Assembly (NCBI RefSeq): GCF_022829285.1
Contig: NZ_JAKSYI010000060.1
Coordinates: 186,001-250,000, forward strand
Source of the DNA: Methylobacterium sp. J-078
GTDB taxonomy: Bacteria > Pseudomonadota > Alphaproteobacteria > Rhizobiales > Beijerinckiaceae
Direction of reading: 5' to 3'
Length of the DNA stretch: 64,000 nucleotides
Shown here: piece by piece, positions 34,813 through 43,396 of the stretch
Layout: each line of letters begins with the position of its first letter
Numbering within the stretch: the first letter of the stretch is position 1
The notes under the pieces: model-generated
Seen by the model: the letters and a program-made list of their open reading frames with translations, nothing else
Told to the model about the DNA's origin: nothing
Databases searched by the model: none
Position numbers and translations under genes: made by a program

Positions 34813-37800
34813 TCAGCCCTCTCCCTCGCCGCCGAGCGACCATTCGAGCACCCGGGCGAGGTGGTCGTAGTCGCCGTAGGATTTCGCGTATTTCGGGTAT
34901 GGCCGCGAGGTGTAGGCGGCCTCGCCGGCCAGGAAGCGGGCCACGAGGCCCCGGAAGCGGGCGACGTGCTCGTCGACGATGGCGGCGACCTCGCGCTCCT
35001 CGCCGCGCGGGGGCTTCACGGGGAGCGGCTCGAAGGGTTTGCGGCCGCCCGAGGCGTGCACGTAGAGGAGATCGGGCGTCAACGTGCTGGCGGGAAAGCC
35101 GTCGAAGGCGCCGGCCATGAGCATCGCCGCTTCCAGCGTGAGTTGGGGCGAGAAGCCGGCGAAGACCTCCTTGTTGCTCGGCGGCAGGCCGGTCTTGAAG
35201 TCGACGATGCAGGCTCCGCCGTCGCGGCGGCGCTCGATCCGGTCGGCGCGCGCCCGCAGGGTGAAGCTCTCAGCGCCCATCGGTATCACCCACTTGCCGG
35301 AGATCTCCGGATGGACCTTCGCCACCTGCCCGCGCCGCTCGGCCTCCCAGTCCAAAAATTTCGCGGCCAGCCGCTCGTAGCGGGGCCACCACTCGGCATA
35401 CAGCTCCGGATAGGTGTCGGAGATCGGCCGGAAGGCGTTGAGCGCGAGATTGAACAATCGCTCTACCGCCGCGTCTGGAAACGCGTCGGGGTGGGCCTGC
35501 GCGAATTCCCCCAGGATCTCGTGGATCAGGGTGCCGCGATCGGCGGCGCCCGGCTCGGCCGCCACGGGATCGAGGGGATCGAGGCCGAGCACGTGCCGGG
35601 CGAAGATGACGTAGGGGTCGCGCACCAACGTCTCGACCTCAGTGACGCTCAGGGAGCGCGGGAACAGGGCCGGGTCGGGCCGGGGCTTCGGCTGCTTGAG
35701 ACGGGCTTTCGCGGGGCCGGTGCCCTGGTCCAGGGCGGCGGCATAGCTCAGGTACCGGCGCCCGGCCTCGGTCACCTCGGTCCAGCGGGCCTCGCCCGCG
35801 AAGGCGCGCAGGCGCTGGAGGAAGCGCGAGGGCACGGTGGGGGCGCCCTCGCGCTTGGCGGCGCGGGTCAGGATCGCGTCGTGATGGCCGAGCGCCTGGA
35901 CGAAGTCGTGCGCGCTCTGGCCGATGCGGCGTTCGGGCGGGTTGAGGCCGATGCGCTCGCGCATGGGCCGGTTGAGGAAGGCGTCCGTGGTCGTCTTCAT
36001 CGGCCAGACGCCCTCGTCGAGGCCGCCGAGCACCACGCGGTCGACGTGCATCAGGCGCGCTTCCAGGAGGCCGAGGATGCGCAGGCGGGGATGCGGGCGC
36101 CCGTCGCTGCAGGCCACGAGCCGCTCCCGCGCCAGCGCGCTGAAGAAGGCCGGGTAATCGGAAAAGCGCCCGGGCAGCAGGCCGGGCTCGGCCAGTTCGA
36201 GGTCGTCGAACAGGCTGTCGAGCACCCCGAGGGAGGCGTCGTCGACGGGCTCGCCCTCGGCCGCGTCGATCAGCCGGTCGAAGGTGGCGCGGTGGCAGGC
36301 GGCGTAGGCGACGAGGTTGCCGACGCCGCGATGATCCACGTCGAGGAAGCCGTCGAAGGCCACTTGCAGCCGGTCGAGGAGGCCGGCGGCGAGGTCCCAG
36401 TCGTGTTCGGTGAGGCGGCGCTTGGCCCGGGGACGCCGCCCGGTGCCGGCGCGCTGGTCGGCCAGAGCCTGCTGCAATCCGGCAAAGCCCGGCGCCGGCG
36501 CGGGCCCGCGCAGGGCGCCGATCTCCAGGGCGGCGGCGGCCCGGACCACGTCGCTGCGCGGCATGCCGAGGCGCACGTAGGGATGGGACAGGAGCGTGAT
36601 CAGCCGGGCCGGCTGAAGGTCGGCCGCGACTTCGGCGGCGAGGCGCGCGAGGCGCCCCGCGCGGCTGCGCGACAGGGCCTCGCCGCCGGAATCCTCCGCG
36701 ACGATACCCCAGCGGGCGAGCTCGGCGGCGACCCGCACCGCCAGCCCCCGGTCGGGGGTGATCAGCGCCGCGGTGGCGCCGGGGGTCTCCAGGGTCTCGC
36801 GCAGGGCGATGGCGATGACCAGCGCCTCCTCGCGCTCGTCGGCAGCCTCGACCAGGGCGAGGCCCCGCATCCCCGCCTCGGCCAGGGCTGCACGCGCGCC
36901 GGCATCGAGTTCGGCCCAGGCCTCGGTGGTCTCGGCCGGGCGCAGGGCCTGCGAGAGCAGGGCGAAGCGGGCCTGCGCCGCGTCGGACGGCGTGCCCAGG
37001 GGGACGACCCGCGTTCGGTCGAGGCCGAGGCATCCCGGCCCGAGCAGGCGGTGCAGGATCGCCTGCGGATGGCCATGGGCGATTTCCCGTGAAAAGCCCT
37101 CGCCGGTCTCGATGGCATCCCAGCCGGCGGCGTCGAGCGCGCCGTCGAGGCCCGGCAGCACCACGGCGCCGCGCGGCAGGGCCGCCACGGCGCCGATCAG
37201 CCGGGCGGTGGCGGGAACCGAGCCCGTGGAGCCCGCCACGATCACGGGCTCGGCCGGACGATCCCGGGCGAGGCGCTCGGCCTCGGCGAGGACAAGCCTG
37301 CGCGAGCGCGAAACGGGGTCGCTCATGCCGCGCTCGGCGAGGATGCCGGGCCAGGCCTCGGCGGCGATCTTCACGAAATCCAGGGTCAGGCCGAAATAGC
37401 GGGAATACTCGGCCTCGACGGCGCTGCCGATCTCGGCCCAGGGCAGGCCCTCCACGGTGAGCGCGTCCATCAGCCGTTCGAGGTCGGCGGCGAGGCCGAT
37501 CGCGTCGGCGGGCGAGGAGGGGACGAGGAAGGGCACGTCGTCGTCGATGGGCAGCAGCGTGCGGTCGACCGCCTCCGCCCAGCCCTGGACGAGGCGCGCC
37601 AGGATCAGCCGGCGCTCCAGGGGCGGCATCGCCGGGGCGAGCACGTCGGGGCCGTTCTCGATGAGGGGGTTGGCGGCGAGATCGAGCTCCGCCTCGTCCG
37701 CCTCGCCGAGGGGCACCATGCGCGGCAGCAGCGCCGCGTGGCCGAGGCGGGCGGCCAGAATCGCCGAGAGGGCCCGGACGGCGCGCTGCGTCGGCAGGTA

Positions 37801-37947
37801 GAGGGTGACGGAGGCCAGCGCGAACGGATCGGCGCCGATGTCGCCCACGAGCCGGCCCGCGATCAGCGCCTCGGCCAGGGTCTCCAGGAAGGGCGCACCC
37901 GGGGGGATGGTGAAGACGTGGGATCCGGCGGCATCGGAAATCGGCAT
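34813..37947 (-). CDS. addB: double-strand break repair protein AddB (alphaproteobacterial type)
   Basis: The second subunit of AddAB. The 1044-residue product begins with VFTIPPGAPFLETLAEAL and TLYLPTQRAVRAL, the latter at the place of Walker A but without the Lys-Thr, as in other alphaproteobacterial AddB proteins, so the helicase fold is inactive. The C-terminal half has a PD-(D/E)XK nuclease with ACIVDFKTGLPP and RADRIERR just before it. Length is usual. It follows murU after 66 bp on the same strand; a PIN/RHH pair separates it from addA, while in most relatives addB and addA are adjacent. Confidence 0.95.
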   Translation of the reverse strand: MPISDAAGSHVFTIPPGAPFLETLAEALIAGRLVGDIGADPFALASVTLYLPTQRAVRALSAILAARLGHAALLPRMVPLGEADEAELDLAANPLIENGPDVLAPAMPPLERRLILARLVQGWAEAVDRTLLPIDDDVPFLVPSSPADAIGLAADLERLMDALTVEGLPWAEIGSAVEAEYSRYFGLTLDFVKIAAEAWPGILAERGMSDPVSRSRRLVLAEAERLARDRPAEPVIVAGSTGSVPATARLIGAVAALPRGAVVLPGLDGALDAAGWDAIETGEGFSREIAHGHPQAILHRLLGPGCLGLDRTRVVPLGTPSDAAQARFALLSQALRPAETTEAWAELDAGARAALAEAGMRGLALVEAADEREEALVIAIALRETLETPGATAALITPDRGLAVRVAAELARWGIVAEDSGGEALSRSRAGRLARLAAEVAADLQPARLITLLSHPYVRLGMPRSDVVRAAAALEIGALRGPAPAPGFAGLQQALADQRAGTGRRPRAKRRLTEHDWDLAAGLLDRLQVAFDGFLDVDHRGVGNLVAYAACHRATFDRLIDAAEGEPVDDASLGVLDSLFDDLELAEPGLLPGRFSDYPAFFSALARERLVACSDGRPHPRLRILGLLEARLMHVDRVVLGGLDEGVWPMKTTTDAFLNRPMRERIGLNPPERRIGQSAHDFVQALGHHDAILTRAAKREGAPTVPSRFLQRLRAFAGEARWTEVTEAGRRYLSYAAALDQGTGPAKARLKQPKPRPDPALFPRSLSVTEVETLVRDPYVIFARHVLGLDPLDPVAAEPGAADRGTLIHEILGEFAQAHPDAFPDAAVERLFNLALNAFRPISDTYPELYAEWWPRYERLAAKFLDWEAERRGQVAKVHPEISGKWVIPMGAESFTLRARADRIERRRDGGACIVDFKTGLPPSNKEVFAGFSPQLTLEAAMLMAGAFDGFPASTLTPDLLYVHASGGRKPFEPLPVKPPRGEEREVAAIVDEHVARFRGLVARFLAGEAAYTSRPYPKYAKSYGDYDHLARVLEWSLGGEGEG

Positions 37948-38013
37948 CGATGTTCCATGCCACCAATCCCGCCGTTCTGGAATGGGCGGCCTGACGGGCC
38001 GGGCGCCCGCGCC

Positions 38014-38754
38014 TCAGAGCGCGTGCTGCGCGCTCGCCTTCACGCGCGCCTCGGCGGCCGTGATCGCCTCCGGCGTGCCGACGTGGAGCCATTGCCCGTC
38101 GAGGCGCAGGCCGTGCAGGCGGCGGGCCGCGATGGCGCGGTCGAACAGGAGGTTGAGGGAGAAGGCGCCTTCCGGGGTGTCGGCGAACAGGCCGGGCTTC
38201 AGGATGGCGACGCCCGCGTAGATGAAGGGCGCCACCTCGCGCTCGCCGCGCCGCTCCAGCGCCCCGCCGGAATCCATGACGAAGTCGCCGCCGCCCTCGT
38301 AGCCGAGGCTGGTCGCCGTGGGGGCGACGAGGAGGAGGATGTCCATCGCCTCCGGATCCCAGGCGGCGACGAGGCGGGCGAGATTGGAATCCGGCCCTTC
38401 GAGCCAGAAGGAATCGGCGTTGAAGACCACGAAGGGCCCGTCGCCGAGGAGCGGGAGCGCCTTCTTCACGCCGCCGCCGGTCTCCAGCAGGGCGGCGCGC
38501 TCGTCGGAGATCACGATGTCCGGGGCGCTCCGGCGCTTGGCCACGTGCCCCTCGATGAGGTCGGCGAGGTAGTGCACGTTGACCACCGCCTGCGTGATGC
38601 CGCCCTCGGCGGCCCGGTCGAGGGCGTGGTCGAGGAGGGCGCGCCCGGCCACCTCCACGAGGGGCTTGGGCACCGTCGCGGTGATGGGGCGCATGCGCTT
38701 GCCGAGACCCGCCGCGAGGACGAAGGCGCGGGTGATGGGGGCTGTGTCGGACAT
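38014..38754 (-). CDS. murU: nucleotidyltransferase, N-acetylmuramate-1-phosphate uridylyltransferase MurU type
   Basis: A 246-residue enzyme of the nucleotidyltransferase superfamily. The N-terminal pyrophosphorylase signature LAAGLGKRM (13-21) is followed by TVPKPLVEVAGRALLDH, and the metal-binding FNADSFW and the end motif QWLHVGTPEAI are those of MurU. MurU makes UDP-MurNAc from MurNAc-1-phosphate in peptidoglycan recycling. Its kinase partner AmgK is encoded just upstream as the C-terminal half of the TsaE fusion, which supports the assignment over other sugar-phosphate transferases. Start ATG 38754; addB follows after 66 bp. Confidence 0.88.
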   Translation of the reverse strand: MSDTAPITRAFVLAAGLGKRMRPITATVPKPLVEVAGRALLDHALDRAAEGGITQAVVNVHYLADLIEGHVAKRRSAPDIVISDERAALLETGGGVKKALPLLGDGPFVVFNADSFWLEGPDSNLARLVAAWDPEAMDILLLVAPTATSLGYEGGGDFVMDSGGALERRGEREVAPFIYAGVAILKPGLFADTPEGAFSLNLLFDRAIAARRLHGLRLDGQWLHVGTPEAITAAEARVKASAQHAL

Positions 38755-38834
38755 AGCGGCTTCGTCTCGTCGGGAGGGTCTCGGGCGGGCGCGGGCTGCC
38801 GTGCGGCGGTCCGCGCCCGGGTCTCGCGGGTCCG

Positions 38835-40421
38835 TCAGGCGCCCTCGCCCGGCTCGGCCGCGTCCGGCTTCGGCACGAGATGCGGCAGGTGGGCCTCGTG
38901 CCAGAGGCGCAGGTGCGTCAGGGCCGGATGGTTGAGGTTGCGCGCGAGGTAGCCCTCGATGCGCGGCAGGTGCGCGAGGTAGCCGGGCTTGCCGTCGCGG
39001 CGGTCGAGGCGGGCGAAGATGCCGAGGATCTTGGTGGCGCGCTGGGCCGCCAGCACCGCGTAGGCCCGGGCGAAGGCGTGCATGTCGAAGTCGGGTTCGC
39101 GGGCCCGGCGCTCGCGCACGTAGAGGCCGAGCAGGCGCAGCTCGAACTCGGCACTCGCATCCACCCGTGCGTCCTGCAGCAGCGAGGCGACGTCGTAGGC
39201 CGGGTGGCCGAGCACCGCGTCCTGGAAGTCGATGACGCCGATGCGCTCCAGCCCCTCCCGCTCGGGCAGCCAGATCAGGTTGGGCGAATGGTAGTCCCGC
39301 AGGGTCCAGGTCGGACGGTCCGGGGTGATGCCGTCGAGGACTTCGGCCCAGAGCGAGACGAACTCGGAGCGGGCCGGCCCGGGCAAGTCGGCGCCCCGGA
39401 TCGCCGGGCAGTACCAGTCGGGCAGCAGCTCGGTCTCGAAGACCAGGGCCTCGAGGTCGTAGGGCGGCAGCACGTGGTCGATGCCGTCGGCCACGGGCAG
39501 AACGCCCGGCAATTCGGTGGCGTGGAGCTTGGCGAGGAGCCGCACCGCCTCGGCGTAGCGCTCCGGCCGGGGGCCGGCCGCATCGACCACGGGTTCGGAA
39601 CCGAGATCCTCGATGATGAGCAGGCCCTCGGCGAGGTCCTCGCCGTAGATGCGGGGGGCGGAGAAGCCGAGTGCCCGCAGACCGCGGTCGACGCCCACGA
39701 AGGCGTGCACGCTCTCGGCGAGCTTGACGATGGCGCTGTAGGGGCGGCCGTTGCGCACCGGCGGCCCGTCGGCCCGGGGCGGCGAGATCATCAGGACGGC
39801 GCTCTTGCCGTCGGGCTTCACCAGGCGCTCGTAGGCCCGCGAGGAGGCATCGCCCTGCATGGCGATGCGGGTGGCCTCGTCCCAGCCGCTGCGGACGAGG
39901 AGCACGCGCAGGGCCCGCGCCCGGCGCAGGCGCCCGGCCATGCCGCCGCTGCCGTCGATGCGGGCAAAGCGGGCGCCGTCGCCGAATTCGGCCCGCAGGG
40001 AGAGGTCGATGAACAGGATCGGCGCGTCGCGGGGTCCGAGACGTTCGGGCCATTCGACCAGGGTGATGGCGGTCTCGGCCATCTCGTCGAAGCCGAGTTC
40101 GACGAGTTCGTCGGGGCTGCGCAGCCGGTAGAGGTCGGCATGGACGATGGCGCGGCCGTCGGCCGCCTCGTAGGGCTGGATCAGCGTGAAGGTCGGGCTC
40201 GGCACGTCGAGGGTCGGGTCCGCCGCGAGTTCGCGGATGAGCGCGCGCGCCAGCGTGGTCTTGCCACCGCCGAGACCGCCCGACAGGGCGACGATATCGC
40301 CGGCCACCAGGAACTCGGCGAGGAAGCGGCCGAGATCCTCGGTGGCGCTCTCGTCGGGGAGCATGATCTCCCAGGCCGATTTCACCTCACGCCGGGGCGT
40401 GTCGGCACCATCCTCGTTCAA
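38835..40421 (-). CDS. tsaE: bifunctional TsaE (t6A ATPase) and AmgK-type sugar kinase fusion
   Basis: A 528-residue two-domain protein. Residues 18-165 are TsaE, the ATPase needed for threonylcarbamoyl modification of tRNA A37, with Walker A GGLGGGKTT (48-56), PSPTFTLIQPYE and HADLYRL. Residues about 185-510 are an aminoglycoside-phosphotransferase-like kinase with QGDASSRAYERL, catalytic DYHSPN (376-381) and IDFQD (397-401), matching AmgK, the MurNAc/GlcNAc anomeric kinase. The fusion is common in Hyphomicrobiales. murU follows. I choose the TTG at 40419-40421, which has GGAGGAG nine bases upstream; a GTG at 40460 and an ATG at 40364 are alternatives. Confidence 0.9.
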   Translation of the reverse strand: MNEDGADTPRREVKSAWEIMLPDESATEDLGRFLAEFLVAGDIVALSGGLGGGKTTLARALIRELAADPTLDVPSPTFTLIQPYEAADGRAIVHADLYRLRSPDELVELGFDEMAETAITLVEWPERLGPRDAPILFIDLSLRAEFGDGARFARIDGSGGMAGRLRRARALRVLLVRSGWDEATRIAMQGDASSRAYERLVKPDGKSAVLMISPPRADGPPVRNGRPYSAIVKLAESVHAFVGVDRGLRALGFSAPRIYGEDLAEGLLIIEDLGSEPVVDAAGPRPERYAEAVRLLAKLHATELPGVLPVADGIDHVLPPYDLEALVFETELLPDWYCPAIRGADLPGPARSEFVSLWAEVLDGITPDRPTWTLRDYHSPNLIWLPEREGLERIGVIDFQDAVLGHPAYDVASLLQDARVDASAEFELRLLGLYVRERRAREPDFDMHAFARAYAVLAAQRATKILGIFARLDRRDGKPGYLAHLPRIEGYLARNLNHPALTHLRLWHEAHLPHLVPKPDAAEPGEGA

Positions 40422-40555
40422 CGCCCAACTCCTCCTCGGCCGCGATCGGCGGGATCGCACGGATCCTCGCGTTCATAGCGGAGCATCCTTAACCAAATCG
40501 CGGACCCTGCCGAAGGCTCCCAAAGCGACGCAGGGGGCCCGGCCGCGGACTCCGC

Positions 40556-43054
40556 CTACTCGGCGGCATCCTGGTGGGCGGCCGTCTCGGCGACGGGGAA
40601 GGAGCAGGTGACGCGGGTGCCCACGCCCGGCTCGGACGCGAGGCTGACCCGGCCGCCATGCAGCTCCACGAAGGAGCGCACGATGGAGAGCCCGAGGCCG
40701 ACCCCGCGATGGCGGGTGCCCAGCGTATGGCTCTCGAACCGATCGAACACCCGCGCGGCGACGTCGGGCGGCATGCCCTGGCCCTGGTCCACCACGGTGA
40801 GCGTGAGTTCGGAGGCGTCGCGCCGGACCTCGACCCGGACCTGCTGGCCGGGCGACGAGAAGCCGACGGCGTTCGACAGGAGGTTGAACAGGATCTGGCG
40901 CACACGCTTGCCGTCGGCGACGAAGGTGCCGACGTCGTCGGGCACGTCGAGGTCGAGGGTGATGGCGGAATCGGCGAGCCGGTCCTCGAGGCCGCGCACG
41001 GCCGCCTCGACGGTGGCGCGGACGTCGACGACCTCGCGGGTGAGTTCGAGGGAGCCCGCGTCGATGGAGGCGAGGTCGAGGATGTCGTTGATCATCACGA
41101 GCAGCGCCCCGGACGAGCGCATGATGTGCCCGGAATACTCGCGCTGGCGCTCGTTGAGGGCGCCCACCGTCTCGTCGCCGAGAAGCTGGGTGAAGCCGAT
41201 GATGTTGGTGAGCGGCGAGCGCAGTTCGTAGGAAACGTGGTTCACGAAGGTGTCGCGCAGCTGCGAGGTGCGCTCCAGAGTGTCGTTCTTGTCGGTCAGC
41301 GCCCGCTCCACGTTCACGCTGGCGGTGACGTCGATCAGGGTCAGCAGGGTCGCGCCCTCGGGCAGGGGCTGGGCGGCGCAGTCGAGTACGGTGCCGTCGA
41401 CGATTTCCAGGCGGCAGGTCAGGCCGGCCCGGCTCTCCAGGCCCGTGATGGCGCCGCGGATGTCGATCCACGGATCCTCGTCGGGTGAGAGGGTCTGGCA
41501 GGCGGCAATGACCGCGTCGACGCGGGGGCGCTCGCCCAGGGTCTCGGGATCGAGGCGCCACAGGGTGGCGAAGGCGCGGTTGGCGAAGGTGAGCCGGCCG
41601 TCGGCGCCGAACACCGCCACGGGCTCCTTGAGGGTGTCGAGGGTCTCGGCCTGCACCCGCATCAGGGCGTTGTAGCGGGACTCGAGCTTCATGTTCTCCG
41701 AAACGTCGTCGAACAGGTAGGTGAGGCCACCCTGCGGGTTGGGATCGGCGACGACGCGGAGCGAGCGACCATCGGGCAGATACCACCAGGCCTCGTTGGC
41801 CTCCACGGCGCGGTAGGCGGCGAGCACATCGGCCTTCCAGGACTTGAAGTCGGCCTGCTCGGGCAGCTTCCGGGCGGCACGGAGGCGGTCGAGGATCTCG
41901 CCGTCGAGGGGGCGGCCGTCGAGGAAAGCCTGATCGAGACCCCAGAGCTGGCGGTAGGCGGCGTTGTGGAAGATCAGGCGCTGGCGGGCGTCGAACATCG
42001 CCACGGCGGTGGGTAGCTGGTCGAGGGTGCGGACGTTGGCGTCCATCTGGCGCTGGAGGTCGGCGCGCACGCTCTCCAGTTCCGAGACGTCGACCGCGAT
42101 GCCGACGCGGCCGGTCTCGATGGCGGTCTCGGTGACGTCGAGGGTGCGCCGACCGCCCGCCACCACGGCGGAAAGCCTGTGGGCCGCCCGCCCGCCGGCG
42201 GTCAGACGTGCGCCCTCGTCCCGGGCGATGAGCTCGCGCGCCTGCCGGTCGAGGAGTTCGACGCCGCCCTCGAGGGCGTGCTCGCGGGTGCCCGCCTCCA
42301 CCGCCGCCACGTAGGCGAGGTTCACCCAAGCGAGGACGCCGTCGCGGTTGCGGCGCCAGACCGGCTGGGGAATCGCATCGAGGAGGCTGCTCAGGGCCGA
42401 CAGTCCGCGCTTGGCTTCGTAGAGGGTCAGCCGCAGGTCGATCAGTTCGCGCTTCTCGTCGGTGGTCTCGCGCAGGCGCAGGACGGCACGCCCGGACAGC
42501 GCCTGTCCATGCGCGTCGATGAAGCGTCCGTTCTGCGAGCGCAGGCTGAGGCGAAATCCGGTCCCGCGCGCCCGGAGGGTCTCGACGGCGCTGCTCAGGG
42601 CGTCGGCATCGACCGCGTGCAGCCAGGTCTCGAAGGCCAGGAACGCCGAATGGACATCGCCCGCTATCCGCTTGCCGTCGACGAGGCCGATATCGCCCTC
42701 GACGGTCGGGGCGCCGCGTCCGGACCAGGTCACGAGGATCTGGCGCTCGGCGTTGAGCAGCATCTCGGCGCGGTCGTGGGCGCCGCGCAGGCTCGAGAGT
42801 TCGCTCAGGAGGTCGCGCTCGCGCCGTGTCCAGCGGCCGCGCTCGCGCATGTGCAGCAGGGCCACGATGGTCGCGAAGATCGTCAACCCGATCAGGATCG
42901 CGAGACCGGCGGCGTTGTGGGTGTGCTGCCCGAACCCCGCTGCGACGGCGCTGGCGTCCAGGCCCGTCCCGATGGCGTGCGCCGGGTGTCCTGGCACAGC
43001 GACGACGAGAGCGCCGGCGCACACGAGCGCGCGCGCCGTTCGATCGACCCTCAT
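40556..43054 (-). CDS. divL: DivL-like PAS histidine-kinase homologue with Tyr at the phospho-His position
   Basis: An 832-residue membrane protein. Residues 9-27 and 48-69 are hydrophobic; several PAS domains follow (about 210-320, 335-440, 475-590), then a kinase core. The H-box reads FVNHVSYELRSPLTNIIGF: where kinases have Ser-His-Glu-Leu-Arg this one has Ser-Tyr-Glu-Leu-Arg, with Tyr609 coded by TAC at 41228-41230. The ATP-binding boxes look intact (FNLLSN at 723-728, DQGQG at 756-760, GVGLG at 784-788). This is the hallmark of DivL, which in Caulobacter binds DivK and controls CckA and hence CtrA. It heads the tsaE-murU-add block; a terminator separates it from ahcY. Confidence 0.88.
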   Translation of the reverse strand: MRVDRTARALVCAGALVVAVPGHPAHAIGTGLDASAVAAGFGQHTHNAAGLAILIGLTIFATIVALLHMRERGRWTRRERDLLSELSSLRGAHDRAEMLLNAERQILVTWSGRGAPTVEGDIGLVDGKRIAGDVHSAFLAFETWLHAVDADALSSAVETLRARGTGFRLSLRSQNGRFIDAHGQALSGRAVLRLRETTDEKRELIDLRLTLYEAKRGLSALSSLLDAIPQPVWRRNRDGVLAWVNLAYVAAVEAGTREHALEGGVELLDRQARELIARDEGARLTAGGRAAHRLSAVVAGGRRTLDVTETAIETGRVGIAVDVSELESVRADLQRQMDANVRTLDQLPTAVAMFDARQRLIFHNAAYRQLWGLDQAFLDGRPLDGEILDRLRAARKLPEQADFKSWKADVLAAYRAVEANEAWWYLPDGRSLRVVADPNPQGGLTYLFDDVSENMKLESRYNALMRVQAETLDTLKEPVAVFGADGRLTFANRAFATLWRLDPETLGERPRVDAVIAACQTLSPDEDPWIDIRGAITGLESRAGLTCRLEIVDGTVLDCAAQPLPEGATLLTLIDVTASVNVERALTDKNDTLERTSQLRDTFVNHVSYELRSPLTNIIGFTQLLGDETVGALNERQREYSGHIMRSSGALLVMINDILDLASIDAGSLELTREVVDVRATVEAAVRGLEDRLADSAITLDLDVPDDVGTFVADGKRVRQILFNLLSNAVGFSSPGQQVRVEVRRDASELTLTVVDQGQGMPPDVAARVFDRFESHTLGTRHRGVGLGLSIVRSFVELHGGRVSLASEPGVGTRVTCSFPVAETAAHQDAAE

Positions 43055-43396
43055 GATCCGTCCCGCCTCCACGAATCTTCGATGAGGCGCCAAAGCGCGC
43101 CCTTCCCGCATCCGCCCGAAGGCCGGGTGCGGGCCACTCCATCTGAGGAATCAGGCCACACTAGCGCGGCGGGGAATCGTCGAGGAAGAGGGTTAAGCTT
43201 AACTTTAAACCCTTCGGAAGCGATCGGCTGCGGGGGGCGCAGAAAAGCCACACTGCGCCCCGGCTCGCAAGGGTCCTCGCAGTGTCCTCGCAAGGGTCGA
43301 AGCCAGGACGCCCGGACGCGAAAAAGCCCGGCGCGGGGGCCGGGCTTCGGTCGTCGATTCCGGTCGTGCGGCGCCCCGATGGGGCGCCGGCCGGAC
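43055..43396 (-). promoter_or_regulatory. divL promoter region with TTAA cluster
   Basis: A 342-bp gap between divL and ahcY. Three TTAA words lie at 43193-43196, 43199-43202 and 43205-43208, exactly six bases apart, in an otherwise GC-rich stretch, 140 bases before the divL start. CtrA binds TTAA-N7-TTAA; here the first-to-third spacing is eight bases, so it is a near match only, with a TTAACC half-site. The ahcY terminator occupies 43324-43347. Confidence 0.45.
43324..43347 (-). terminator. ahcY terminator
   Basis: A 9-bp perfect stem (AAGCCCGGC with GCCGGGCTT) and a 6-nt loop. On the minus strand it runs into TTTTTCGCG, about 50 bases past the ahcY stop codon: a clear intrinsic terminator. 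Confidence 0.85.
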
